DNA of 64,000 nt from Solirubrobacter soli DSM 22325 (GTDB lineage Bacteria; Actinomycetota; Thermoleophilia; Solirubrobacterales; Solirubrobacteraceae), in NCBI RefSeq assembly GCF_000423665.1, contig NZ_AUIK01000029.1, positions 104,999-168,998 of the forward strand, in the 5' to 3' direction. Every line of letters starts with the position of its first letter. Position 1 is the first letter of the stretch. The position numbers were made by a program, and so were the translations under genes. Shown one piece after another: positions 43,191 to 51,375 of the stretch. The notes below the pieces were generated by a model. That model had not been told where the DNA came from. It saw only the letters and a list, made by a program, of their open reading frames with translations, and ran no database searches.

Positions 43191-44321
43191 GTGATCGCGT
43201 CTCGCCTGAGCGGCTTCGGAATATCCATCTTCACCGAGATGTCGGCGCTGGCCGTCGAGACCGGCGCCATCAATCTCGGTCAGGGCTTCCCGGACGAGGA
43301 CGGCCCGCAGGCGGTCCTCGAAGCCGCCCAGGCGGCGATCCGCACGGGCCACAACCAGTACGCGCCGCTGCCGGGCGTGCCCGCCCTGCGGCAGGCGATC
43401 GTCGAGCACCAGCAGCGTTTCTACGGCCTCACGCCGGAGGACGTCCAGGTCACGATGGGGGCCACCGAGGCGATCGCGGCCGCGATCCTCGGCCTGGTCG
43501 AGCCCGACCAGGAGGTCCTGGCGTTCGACCCGACCTACGACTCCTACGGCGCCGCCGCGAAGATGACCGGCGCGCGGCTCGTCCCGGTCCCGCTGCACCC
43601 GCCCGACTGGCAGTTCGACCCTGACGAGCTGCGCGCGGCGATCACGCCGAAGACCCGCGCGTTCCTGATCAACACGCCGCACAACCCGACGGGCCGGGTC
43701 CTCAGCCGGCAGGAGCTCCAGACGATCGCCGACATCGTCATCGAGCACGACCTGATCGCGATCACCGACGAGGTCTACGAGCACCTCGTCTTCGACGGGC
43801 TCGAGCACGTCCCGCTGGCGACCCTCGAGGGGATGGCCGAGCGCACGCTGACGATCTCCTCGCTCGGCAAGACGTTCAGCGTCACCGGGTGGAAGGTCGG
43901 GTGGGCGAGCGGGCCCGCGAGCCTCGTCGCCGGCGTGCGCGCCGCCAAGCAGTTCCTGACCTTCGCGGGCGCGACCCCGTTCCAGCACGCGGGCGCCGCC
44001 GCCCTGCGCATGGACGACGCCTGGTACGCCGCGTTCTCGAAGGAGCTCGAGACCAAGCGCGACCACCTGATCGCCGGGCTGACCGCAGCGGGGCTGAAGG
44101 TGAGCACGCCGCAGGGGACCTACTTCGCCAACGCGGACGTGGGCCAGGACGCGACGGCGTTCGCGCGTGAGCTCCCCCACCGCGCCGGCGTCGTGGCGAT
44201 CCCGACCGCGGTCTTCTCCACGCGCGCGCGTGAGCTCGCCCCCTACCTGCGCTTCGCGTTCTGCAAGCGCCCCGCGGTCATCGACCGCGCCGCGGCTCAG
44301 CTCGCCGCTCTGGAGTCGTAG
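43191..44321 (+). CDS. PLP-dependent class I aminotransferase
   Basis: 376 residues, fold type I. INLGQGFPDEDGP and NQYAPLPGVPALRQAI are the N-terminal substrate blocks; NTPHNPTGRV holds the PLP-contacting asparagine; the Schiff-base lysine is in ISSLGKTFSVTGWKVGW; LRFAFCK includes the carboxylate-binding arginine. This pattern fits the methionine/kynurenine/succinyldiaminopimelate aminotransferase group (YbdL/DapC/KAT-like). GTG start. The last 25 nt overlap the convergent MFS gene. Confidence 0.88.
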   Translation: MIASRLSGFGISIFTEMSALAVETGAINLGQGFPDEDGPQAVLEAAQAAIRTGHNQYAPLPGVPALRQAIVEHQQRFYGLTPEDVQVTMGATEAIAAAILGLVEPDQEVLAFDPTYDSYGAAAKMTGARLVPVPLHPPDWQFDPDELRAAITPKTRAFLINTPHNPTGRVLSRQELQTIADIVIEHDLIAITDEVYEHLVFDGLEHVPLATLEGMAERTLTISSLGKTFSVTGWKVGWASGPASLVAGVRAAKQFLTFAGATPFQHAGAAALRMDDAWYAAFSKELETKRDHLIAGLTAAGLKVSTPQGTYFANADVGQDATAFARELPHRAGVVAIPTAVFSTRARELAPYLRFAFCKRPAVIDRAAAQLAALES

Positions 44322-45514
44322 TTCCAGAAGCGCGGGAGCGCGAGCGCGAGCACCACCGATCCGGCCACCACCAGCGCCCCACCGCCGACCACCGACGCGC
44401 GCAGGCCGAACAGCGACGCCCCCACACCCGCGCGGGCGTTGCCGAGCAGCGGGCCGGACGACCACGAGATCATCTCCACGCCCGCGAGCCGGCCGCGCAT
44501 CGCGTCCGGGATCGTCTCGTTCCACAGGGCGCTGCGGAAGATGCCGGAGATGCCGTCTGCAGCGCCCGCGAGCGCGAGGAACAGCAGCGCGAGCCAGAGC
44601 GTCGAGACGAGCCCGAAGAGCGCGATGAACACGCCCCAGGCCGCCGCGGCGAGCACGATCGCGCGGCCGTTGTGGTGCACCCGCGCCGCCCACCCGCTGG
44701 TCGCCATCGAGGCCAGCGCGCCGACTCCCGGCGCCGCCCACAGCAGCCCGACGACCTGCGTCCCGCCGTAACGGTCGGCCAGGGCCGGGAACAGCGCGAA
44801 CGGCATCCCGAAGAACATCGCGTTGATGTCGACGACGTAGGAGCCGAGCAGCTCCTGGCGCGACACCGCGTAGCGCAGCCCTGCGATCACCCCGCGCAGC
44901 GACGGCGGCTCGGCGTCGGGCGGGGGCGGCGGCGTGCGCAGCAGCGCGAACGCGGTCAAGGAGGCGACGAAGCTCGCGAGGTCCAGCCCGTAGGCGTAGC
45001 TGACGTCGGTCGCCGCGATCAGGACGCCGGCCAGGGCCGGGCCGCCGATCGTGGCGATGTTCAACAGCGAGCCCTCGATCGCGCTCGCCGCCTTGAGCTC
45101 GTCACGCTCGACCAGACGCGGCAGCAGCGCGTCCAGCGGCGGGCGCAGCACCGCGGACGCGCCGGCGAAGATCACGGCGGCGACGTAGAGCACCCAGACC
45201 TGCGGCTGGTCCACGAGCGCGTTGACGAGCAGCGCGAGCGAGACCAGCGACGCGGTCAGCTCCGCGCCCCAGACGAGCTTGCGCCGGTCGAACGCGTCGG
45301 CCATCGCCCCACCCACGAGCGCCAGCAGCACGATCGGGATGAACTCGGCGGCGCCGAGCAGGCCGACCGCCAGCGTCGAGCCCGTGAGGTCGTAGACCTG
45401 GACCGCGAGCGCGACCTGGGTGAACATTGTCCCGAAGATCGAGACGGTGAAGCCGAAGATGAGCAGGCGCAGGTCCCGCCGGCGGCGCAGCAGCGAGAAG
45501 TCGGCGAGGATCAC
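44297..45514 (-). CDS. MFS exporter (enterobactin exporter-like)
   Basis: 405 residues with about 12 helices. The first helix MILADFSLLRRRRDLRLLIF and the ADAFDRRKLVWGAEL loop are typical of the EntS-like MFS group. The start GTG overlaps the TetR stop, so a TetR regulator and its exporter form one operon, divergent from a flavin monooxygenase and SDR. It may export a substrate related to that catabolic or detoxifying operon. Specific substrate unknown. Confidence 0.85.
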   Translation of the reverse strand: MILADFSLLRRRRDLRLLIFGFTVSIFGTMFTQVALAVQVYDLTGSTLAVGLLGAAEFIPIVLLALVGGAMADAFDRRKLVWGAELTASLVSLALLVNALVDQPQVWVLYVAAVIFAGASAVLRPPLDALLPRLVERDELKAASAIEGSLLNIATIGGPALAGVLIAATDVSYAYGLDLASFVASLTAFALLRTPPPPPDAEPPSLRGVIAGLRYAVSRQELLGSYVVDINAMFFGMPFALFPALADRYGGTQVVGLLWAAPGVGALASMATSGWAARVHHNGRAIVLAAAAWGVFIALFGLVSTLWLALLFLALAGAADGISGIFRSALWNETIPDAMRGRLAGVEMISWSSGPLLGNARAGVGASLFGLRASVVGGGALVVAGSVVLALALPRFWNYDSRAAS

Positions 45515-46041
45515 GCGCGCAAGCGAGCCAGGGTCCAGCGGGTGAGCGCGAGGATGCGATCCACGTCGAAGTCGTCTAGCACGAGCCGCGCCGCCTCGTC
45601 GGCGTAGGCGGACAGCATGTGGGCCGCGAGCTCAGGGTCCGGCAGGTTCGAACCCGACATCGCCAGGCGCTCGATCACCGCCGCCCGGCCGGCCGCGATG
45701 CGCTCGTGGAGCAGGCGCGGCGCGCCCTCCTGCGGCATCAGCACGAGCCGCCAGGTGTCCGGGTCGGCGCGCACCGCGTGCAGATAGGCCTCCAGCGCGG
45801 CGAGCAGGTCGTCGTAGGTCTCGGGCAGCTGCGCGAGCGCGCGCAGCGTCTCGCGCTCGACCAGCGCCTCGAGCAGCCCGCCGAGGTCGTCGAAGTGGCC
45901 GTAGACGATCGGTCGCGTGATCCCCGCCGCGCGGGCGACGGCCTCGATCGACACCGCATGGAAGCCGTCGGCGACCGCGATCGCCTTGGTCGCGTCGAGG
46001 AGCTGCTCGCGCCGTTGCGGGCCGGGCATCCGTGTGCTCAT
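45511..46041 (-). CDS. TetR-family transcriptional regulator
   Basis: 176 residues from the ATG at 46041 (GTG at 46047 also possible). The N-terminal helix-turn-helix reads QLLDATKAIAVADGFHAVSI then EAVARAAGITRPIVYGHFDD, matching the TetR family. The C-terminal part is helical and would bind a small ligand. It is in one operon with the MFS exporter and divergent from the monooxygenase, with a palindromic operator candidate between. Confidence 0.9.
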   Translation of the reverse strand: MSTRMPGPQRREQLLDATKAIAVADGFHAVSIEAVARAAGITRPIVYGHFDDLGGLLEALVERETLRALAQLPETYDDLLAALEAYLHAVRADPDTWRLVLMPQEGAPRLLHERIAAGRAAVIERLAMSGSNLPDPELAAHMLSAYADEAARLVLDDFDVDRILALTRWTLARLRA

Positions 46042-46052
46042 GCGCACACGAG

Positions 46053-46068
46053 GTTACAGAGCTGTAGC
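46053..46068. promoter_or_regulatory. Candidate TetR operator
   Basis: Near-perfect palindrome GTTACAG-AG-CTGTAGC. It sits between the divergent TetR and monooxygenase starts and overlaps the possible -35 of the monooxygenase (box TTATGT at 46075-46080, 8 nt before its ATG). Outer arms GGTTAC (46052) and GTAACC (46079) form a wider inverted repeat. Confidence 0.5.
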
Positions 46069-46088
46069 TTACGGTTATGTAACCAGCC

Positions 46089-47519
46089 ATGGACGTGACG
46101 ATCGCCATCGTCGGCAGCGGGTTCTCCGGGATCGGGCTCGCCGTCAACCTGCGCAGGGCGGGCGTCGAGGACTTCGTCGTTCTCGAACGTGGTGACGGCG
46201 TGGGCGGCACTTGGTATGCCAACACGTATCCGGGCTGTGCCTGCGACGTCCCGTCGAACCTGTACTCGTTCTCGTTCGCGCCCAACCCGGACTGGACGCG
46301 CACGTATTCCCGACAGCCTGAGATCCGCGCATACCTCGAACGCGTCGTGGACGAGTTCGGGGTGAGACCGAAGATCCGGCTGAACACGGCGGTACTCGAA
46401 GCCTCATGGCATGACGAGGGCCGCCGCTGGCAAATAGATACGTCAGCCGGGCGGTTCACCGCGAAAACGTTGGTCTCGGCCACCGGACCGCTGGTGGAGC
46501 CGCGGATCCCGGCCTTCCCGGGTCTCGAGCGTTTCGCCGGCCCGACGATGCACTCCGCCCGCTGGGACCACGACGTGGACCTGCGCGGGCTGCGGATCGC
46601 CTCGATCGGCACCGGCGCGTCGGCGATCCAGTACGTGCCGAAGGTCGCGGAGAACGCGGAACGGCTCTATGTCTTCCAGCGCACCGCGCCGTGGATCATG
46701 CCCCACAGCGCCCGCCCGGTGAGACCGATCGAGCGCCTCCTGTATCGCCGCCTCCCCGCCGTGCAGCGGGCGGTCCGTGCCGGGATCTACACGGCGCGCG
46801 AGCTGCTGGTGCTCGGGTTCGTCAAGCACCCGCGCGGGATGAAGCTGCTCGAGCGGATCGCGCGACAGCACCGCGCGCGGGCGTTGAAGGACCCCGAGCT
46901 GCTCGCGAAGACGACGCCGGGCTATACGGTCGGCTGCAAGCGCATCCTGCCGTCCAACGACTGGTATCCGGCGCTCGCGCGCGAGAACGTGGAACTGGTC
47001 ACCGACGGCGTGGCGGAGATCCGCGAGCGCTCCGTGGTGACGACGTCCGGCCGTGAGCTCGAGGTCGACGCGCTGCTCTTCGGCACCGGTTTCGACGTCC
47101 TCGACACGCCGATCTCGCGGATCGTGCGCGGGCGCGACGGGCGGACGCTGGCCGACGTGTGGGCCGGCTCGCCGCACGCGCACATGGGCGCGACCGTCCC
47201 GGGCTTCCCGAACCTGTTCATGCTGCTCGGGCCGAACACCGGCCTCGGCCACAGCTCGATGGTCTACATGATCGAGTCCCAGATCGCCTACGTGATGGAG
47301 GCGATGGGCGCGGGCGACGTCGTCGAGGTCAAACCGGAGGCCGAGCGCGCGTACAACGAGGAGGTGCAGCGACGCATGGTGGGCACGGTCTGGAACACAG
47401 GCTGCTCGAGCTGGTACCAGGACGCCAAGGGCAACAACCCGACGCTGTGGCCGGACTGGACGTGGCGCTTCCGGCGCCGCGCGGCGCGCTTCGACGTCTC
47501 GGAGCATCTCGTCGCATGA
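46089..47519 (+). CDS. Flavin-containing Baeyer-Villiger-type monooxygenase
   Basis: 476 residues. FAD site GSGFSGIGLAVNL, NADPH site GTGASAIQYV, and the fingerprint FAGPTMHSARWD, which fits FxGxxxHxxxW[P/D] of class B Baeyer-Villiger monooxygenases. GTWYANTYPGCACDVPSNLYSFSF and LFGTGFDV are also characteristic. It would insert oxygen next to a ketone or oxidise a heteroatom. The stop overlaps an SDR start (ATGA): monooxygenase and alcohol dehydrogenase often act in sequence on the same ketone/alcohol substrate. Probably repressed by the divergent TetR. Confidence 0.88.
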   Translation: MDVTIAIVGSGFSGIGLAVNLRRAGVEDFVVLERGDGVGGTWYANTYPGCACDVPSNLYSFSFAPNPDWTRTYSRQPEIRAYLERVVDEFGVRPKIRLNTAVLEASWHDEGRRWQIDTSAGRFTAKTLVSATGPLVEPRIPAFPGLERFAGPTMHSARWDHDVDLRGLRIASIGTGASAIQYVPKVAENAERLYVFQRTAPWIMPHSARPVRPIERLLYRRLPAVQRAVRAGIYTARELLVLGFVKHPRGMKLLERIARQHRARALKDPELLAKTTPGYTVGCKRILPSNDWYPALARENVELVTDGVAEIRERSVVTTSGRELEVDALLFGTGFDVLDTPISRIVRGRDGRTLADVWAGSPHAHMGATVPGFPNLFMLLGPNTGLGHSSMVYMIESQIAYVMEAMGAGDVVEVKPEAERAYNEEVQRRMVGTVWNTGCSSWYQDAKGNNPTLWPDWTWRFRRRAARFDVSEHLVA

Positions 47520-48295
47520 AAGTCCTGATCACCGGCGCCGCGGGTGGCATCGGCACCGCTGCCACCGCCGAGCTGCGCCGCCGCGGGGCGACCGTCGTCG
47601 GGCTCGATCTGGCGGGCGCTGACATCGACTGCGACGTGCGCGACCAGGCCTCGGTGGACGCGGCGGTGGCGAGCGCGATCGAGCGGCTCGGCGGGCTCGA
47701 CGTGCTGATCAACAACGCCGGCCTCGGCACCCCGCAGAGTGCCGCCGCCGCACCTGACGAGGACGCGCTCGACGTGCTCGCCGTGAACCTCGTCGGGCCG
47801 TGGCGGGTGACCGCGGCCGCGCTCCCCGCGCTGCGCGCCTCGCGCGGGCGCGTGATCAACGTCGCGTCGGGGCTCGCCCACATCACGGTCCCGTTCGCGC
47901 CCGCGTACACGATGAGCAAGCGCGGGGTCGTCGCCTACTCGGACTCGCTGCGGCTGGAGGAGGGCGACCGGATCACGGTCACCTCGGTCTATCCCGGCTA
48001 CATCCGCACGCGCATCCACGAGCGCTCGACCGCCGCCGGGGTGCCGCTCGAGGGCGCGGTGCCGGTCGAACGGGTGCAGGACGCCGCCCGCGCGCTCACC
48101 CGCGCCGCGCTCGGCCCACCCGTCCGCGACCTCGCCACGACGCGCCAGGGCGAGCTGGGATACCGGCTTGCACGGCTTGTCCCACGCCGCGTCCTCGACC
48201 GGATCACGACCGCCCGGATGCGCAAGTTGGCGCAACGTGGGCATTTCGCCGCGTCGGGGTTGGCCGGTGATTACGCGGTCCGCCTGAGAGACTGA
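47516..48295 (+). CDS. Short-chain dehydrogenase/reductase
   Basis: 259 residues. TGAAGGIGTAA binds NAD(P); INNAGLG, the catalytic serine in INVASGLAH and the YTMSK (YxxxK) motif are all present. GLDLAGADIDCDVRD suggests an NAD-preferring site (aspartate after the second strand). Overlaps the monooxygenase stop. It would oxidise or reduce the alcohol/ketone related to that enzyme's substrate. Confidence 0.88.
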   Translation: MKVLITGAAGGIGTAATAELRRRGATVVGLDLAGADIDCDVRDQASVDAAVASAIERLGGLDVLINNAGLGTPQSAAAAPDEDALDVLAVNLVGPWRVTAAALPALRASRGRVINVASGLAHITVPFAPAYTMSKRGVVAYSDSLRLEEGDRITVTSVYPGYIRTRIHERSTAAGVPLEGAVPVERVQDAARALTRAALGPPVRDLATTRQGELGYRLARLVPRRVLDRITTARMRKLAQRGHFAASGLAGDYAVRLRD

Positions 48296-48319
48296 CCCGA
48301 GCACGTCCGGAGCCCTGGC

Positions 48320-48325
48320 TAGGGT
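48320..48325 (+). promoter_or_regulatory. -10-like box TAGGGT before the TIM-barrel gene
   Basis: TAGGGT ends 10 nt before the ATG at 48336; leaderless-type spacing. Confidence 0.35.
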
Positions 48326-48335
48326 TCCGCAGCCC

Positions 48336-49022
48336 ATGGTCCTGACGCTCTTGGCCTCCTCTTCGGATCTCCTCACCGCCCACCCGACGATCGGGTGCTC
48401 GACCGGCTACATGGACGACCTGCGCGAGGACTGGGACGGGCTGGTCGAGTCCGCGGCCCAGACCTCCGGGTTCGCGATCGAGCTGTCGGCGCTGTCCGAG
48501 GACGAGCTCGAGGGCCTCGTCGGGTTCCTGCGCTCCGCCCCACCGCTGCCGTTTCGCTTCGTGAGCGTCCACGGCCCGTCGAAGGACCGGCGGATGTCCG
48601 ACGACGAGCTGGTCGCGCTGCTCGAGCAGCTGCCCGCGCGGGTGTCGGCGATCGTCATGCACCCGGACGCGATGGTCGACCTCGCGCCCTACCGGCGCCT
48701 CGGCCGCCGGCTGTGCCTCGAGAACATGGACGCGCGCAAGCCGATCGGCCGGACGGCGACCGAGCTGCGGCGCTACTTCGACGCGCTGCCCGACGCCCGG
48801 TTCTGCTTCGACATCGCCCACGCCAAGGCGGTCGACCCGTCGCTGGCCGTCGCGCGCGAGCTGCTGTCGGCCTTCTCGCTGCGGCTCAGCCACGTGCACC
48901 TGAGCTCGCTGGACGACGACCAGCACCACGTGCCGCTCACCGAGGCCGACCAGGAGGCCTTCGCCGCGGTGCTCAAGCGCTGCAGCGACGTGCCGTGGAT
49001 CCTGGAAGCGCCGCCGATCTAG
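48336..49022 (+). CDS. AP-endonuclease-2 / xylose-isomerase-like TIM barrel
   Basis: 228 residues. TIGCSTGYMDDL is near the N-terminus, then FAIELSALSEDELEGLVGFL. Metal-ligand positions of the superfamily can be read: SVHGP, IVMHPDAM, CLENMD, FDIAHAK, SHVHLS and WILEAPPI, giving the usual His/Glu/Asp set. The fold covers sugar-phosphate isomerases/epimerases and endonuclease IV; the substrate is not clear. Its last 28 nt encode the start of a nucleotidyltransferase in another frame, so translation is coupled. Confidence 0.72.
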   Translation: MVLTLLASSSDLLTAHPTIGCSTGYMDDLREDWDGLVESAAQTSGFAIELSALSEDELEGLVGFLRSAPPLPFRFVSVHGPSKDRRMSDDELVALLEQLPARVSAIVMHPDAMVDLAPYRRLGRRLCLENMDARKPIGRTATELRRYFDALPDARFCFDIAHAKAVDPSLAVARELLSAFSLRLSHVHLSSLDDDQHHVPLTEADQEAFAAVLKRCSDVPWILEAPPI

Positions 49023-50023
49023 CGGATCCGGTCGGCGGGGTCGAGCGGCTGGAGGAGGCCGCGGGCGTCGCCTTCGATCACCTGCGCGCGGCGCGAGAGC
49101 TGACCGCGCGGCGCACCGCCGACGTCAGCGAGGTGCTCGGCCGGCTCGGGACGCTCGACGGCCTTTCGATCTGCGTCTTCGGCTCGTGGGCGCGCGAGGA
49201 GCTGACCACCGACTCCGACGACGACTGGGCGGTGCTGGTGGGACGGCCGTTCGCGCCGTATGACGCCGACGTGCTGCGCGAGGTCGTGGCCGCGCAGGCC
49301 GTGCTCGGCGAGGGCGAGCGCCGCCCGGGTACGCAAGCGGTGTTCGGCGGGCCGATCTGCGTGCCGGACCTGTGGGCGCGGATCGGCCTGGACGCGGACA
49401 CCAACACGAACCTCACGCGCCGGATGCTGCTGCTGCTCGAGTCGCGCGAGCTGCACGGCGACGTGCGCCGCTCGGCGATCGAGCAGATCCTCGGCCGCTA
49501 CCTGTACGAGTCGCACGCGCCCGGGCAGCCGCCGCGGTTCCTGCTCAACGATGTCGTCCGCTACTGGCGAACGATCTGCGTCGACTTCGAGGGCAAGGTC
49601 GCCGGCGGGCCGGACCCGAAGTGGGCGTCGCGCAACGCGAAGCTGCGCACCTCGCGCAAGCTGTTGTTCGCGGGCGGGCTCGTGCCGGTGCTGCTCTGCC
49701 ACCTATGCGAGCCGTCCGCGACCGCGGGCTTCCTCACCCGCTGGTTCGACGCGCCGGCGCTGGACCGCGTCAGCACCGCGTTCGGATTCGCGGGGCTGAT
49801 CGACGCGGGCGCGCGGGCGCTCGCCGCCTACGACCGCTGGGTGGGGCTGATGGCGCAGCCCGACGTCCGCGACGAGCTCGAGACGCTGACGTTCGCCACC
49901 CGCGACACCTCGACGCTCTACGCCGAGATCCGCGAGATCGGCCGCGAGTTCGAGGACGGCCTCGGCGCGCTGCTGTTCTCGTCGAGCCTCGGGCGCCTCA
50001 CCCGCACCTACGCGATCTTCTGA
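48995..50023 (+). CDS. Nucleotidyltransferase with C-terminal helical domain
   Basis: 342 residues from the GTG inside the preceding gene. The minimal nucleotidyltransferase core reads SICVFGSWAREELTTDSDDDW: GS motif followed by paired aspartates for metal and NTP binding. A mostly helical part follows (RRSAIEQILGRYLYESHAPG, VRYWRTICVDFEGKVAGG) with a conserved-looking CEPSATAGFLTRWF segment. It resembles DUF294/GlnD-type or antitoxin-like nucleotidyltransferases only in the core. It may modify a protein, RNA or small molecule linked to the TIM-barrel partner. Confidence 0.65.
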   Translation: MDPGSAADLADPVGGVERLEEAAGVAFDHLRAARELTARRTADVSEVLGRLGTLDGLSICVFGSWAREELTTDSDDDWAVLVGRPFAPYDADVLREVVAAQAVLGEGERRPGTQAVFGGPICVPDLWARIGLDADTNTNLTRRMLLLLESRELHGDVRRSAIEQILGRYLYESHAPGQPPRFLLNDVVRYWRTICVDFEGKVAGGPDPKWASRNAKLRTSRKLLFAGGLVPVLLCHLCEPSATAGFLTRWFDAPALDRVSTAFGFAGLIDAGARALAAYDRWVGLMAQPDVRDELETLTFATRDTSTLYAEIREIGREFEDGLGALLFSSSLGRLTRTYAIF

Positions 50024-50124
50024 CGCTCCCATTGGTCGAAGATCAGATACGTCTGCACCGCCGCCACCTCGCGCCGGGCGGTCAGCTGGTCGAGGACGAA
50101 GTCGCGCAGCGCACCCGCACGCCG
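50008..50124 (-). pseudogene. Remnant of an Lrp/AsnC-family regulator
   Basis: On the minus strand LRDFVLDQLTARREVAAVQT then YLIFDQWERQKIA and a TAG stop match the end of the AsnC/Lrp ligand-binding domain. Only about 33-40 residues remain, with no start or DNA-binding part in frame upstream. The 3' end overlaps the nucleotidyltransferase. Confidence 0.45.
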
Positions 50125-50203
50125 ATGATCGCCGCCCGGGCCGCCGCCTCGACTTCACGACCGGCGTCGCGCTCCTCGGCCTCGCGGGCCTGATCGCGGC
50201 CGC

Positions 50204-50350
50204 CTAGAAGATCGGGAGCCACATGAACAGCGCGACCACGCCGATCATCAGCGCAACGGTCAGCACCATGGCGAGGATGAAGCGCAGGCGCACCAGGCGC
50301 GGCGGCGGCTCCTCCTTGGGGCGCGGCACGAACGGCTCGATCGCAGGCAT
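50204..50350 (-). CDS. 48-residue single-pass membrane protein
   Basis: Short frame MPAIEPFVPRPKEEPPPRLV then RLRFILAMVLTVALMIGVVA and LFMWLPIF. A charged proline-rich N-terminus followed by one strongly hydrophobic helix with basic residues on the N-terminal side (N-in). No family recognised; it lies between the Gfo/Idh operon end and the AsnC remnant. Confidence 0.5.
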   Translation of the reverse strand: MPAIEPFVPRPKEEPPPRLVRLRFILAMVLTVALMIGVVALFMWLPIF

Positions 50351-50403
50351 GGTCAGAAGTTTGGCCGCTCAGGCGGCGTGTCGCAATGGGGAACGGTCCC
50401 CAA

Positions 50404-51375
50404 CTAGAGCGAAACGACCACCCCGTCGCCGGCGGCGCGGTACAGCGCCTGGATCACGCGCGCCTGCGCGAGCGACTCCTCGCGGCCGAGTCGCGGCTCG
50501 CGGCCCTCGGCGATCGCGGCGCCGACCTCGTCGAGCTCGCGGCCGTAGGGGTCGACGGGCTCGGGGACGATCCGTTCGGTCTCCCCGCGGATCAGCAGGA
50601 TCTCGGCGCCGGCCGGGGTCTGCCACGGCGAGGGGACGAGGATCGTGCCCTCGGAGCCGACGACCTCGATCGAGTGGCGGCGGTGGACGTCCATGCCACA
50701 GTCGAAGAGGCCGAGGACGTCGCTCTCGAAGCGCATGGTGCCGGCGAAGCGGATGTCGATCCCGCCGTCGCCGCCGAGCACCTGCTCGCCGCTGACGCGC
50801 ACCGGCTCGCCACACAGCAGCCGCAGCGCGCTCACGCAGTAGCAGCCGACGTCCATCAGCGCGCCGCCCTCGAGCGCCGACTGCAGCCGGACGTTCTCGC
50901 TGCCGGAGATCCCGCCGAACCCGAACGACGCGCGGACGACGCGCACCTCTCCGACCGCGCCCTCGCGGACCAGCCGCACGAGCTCGTCGGTCTGGGGATG
51001 GAAGCGCCACATGAACGCCTCCATCAGCACGCGGCCCGCCCGCGCGGCCGCGTCGAACGCCTCGGTCACCTGCGCGGGGTCGCGCGAGAGCGGCTTCTCG
51101 CACAGCACGTGCTTGCCCGCCTCGAGCGCCCGCACGGACCAGGGCACGTGCATCGAGTTGGGCAGCGGGATGTACACCGCGTCGACCTCCGGGTCGGCGA
51201 GCAGGGCCTCGTAGGACCCGTGCGCGCGGTCGATCCCGTTGGCCGACGCGTACTCCTGGGCTCGCGCGAGGTCGCGCGAGCCCACTGCGACGATCTGGGC
51301 GTCCTCCGACGCGCTCGCGCCGTCGACAATGCGTTGCGCGATGCGCGCCGTCGAGAGGATGCCCCAGCGCGTCAT
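50404..51375 (-). CDS. Gfo/Idh/MocA-family NAD(P)-dependent sugar oxidoreductase
   Basis: 323 residues. N-terminal Rossmann fold starting MTRWGILSTARIAQRIVDGA; the catalytic-lysine motif CEKPLS; and MEAFMWRFHPQ at the start of the C-terminal alpha/beta domain. The WGILSTARIA form resembles D-xylose 1-dehydrogenase and related aldose dehydrogenases. The start overlaps the ABC permease stop (ATGA), so it is the last gene of the sugar-import operon and probably oxidises the imported sugar. Confidence 0.85.
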   Translation of the reverse strand: MTRWGILSTARIAQRIVDGASASEDAQIVAVGSRDLARAQEYASANGIDRAHGSYEALLADPEVDAVYIPLPNSMHVPWSVRALEAGKHVLCEKPLSRDPAQVTEAFDAAARAGRVLMEAFMWRFHPQTDELVRLVREGAVGEVRVVRASFGFGGISGSENVRLQSALEGGALMDVGCYCVSALRLLCGEPVRVSGEQVLGGDGGIDIRFAGTMRFESDVLGLFDCGMDVHRRHSIEVVGSEGTILVPSPWQTPAGAEILLIRGETERIVPEPVDPYGRELDEVGAAIAEGREPRLGREESLAQARVIQALYRAAGDGVVVSL

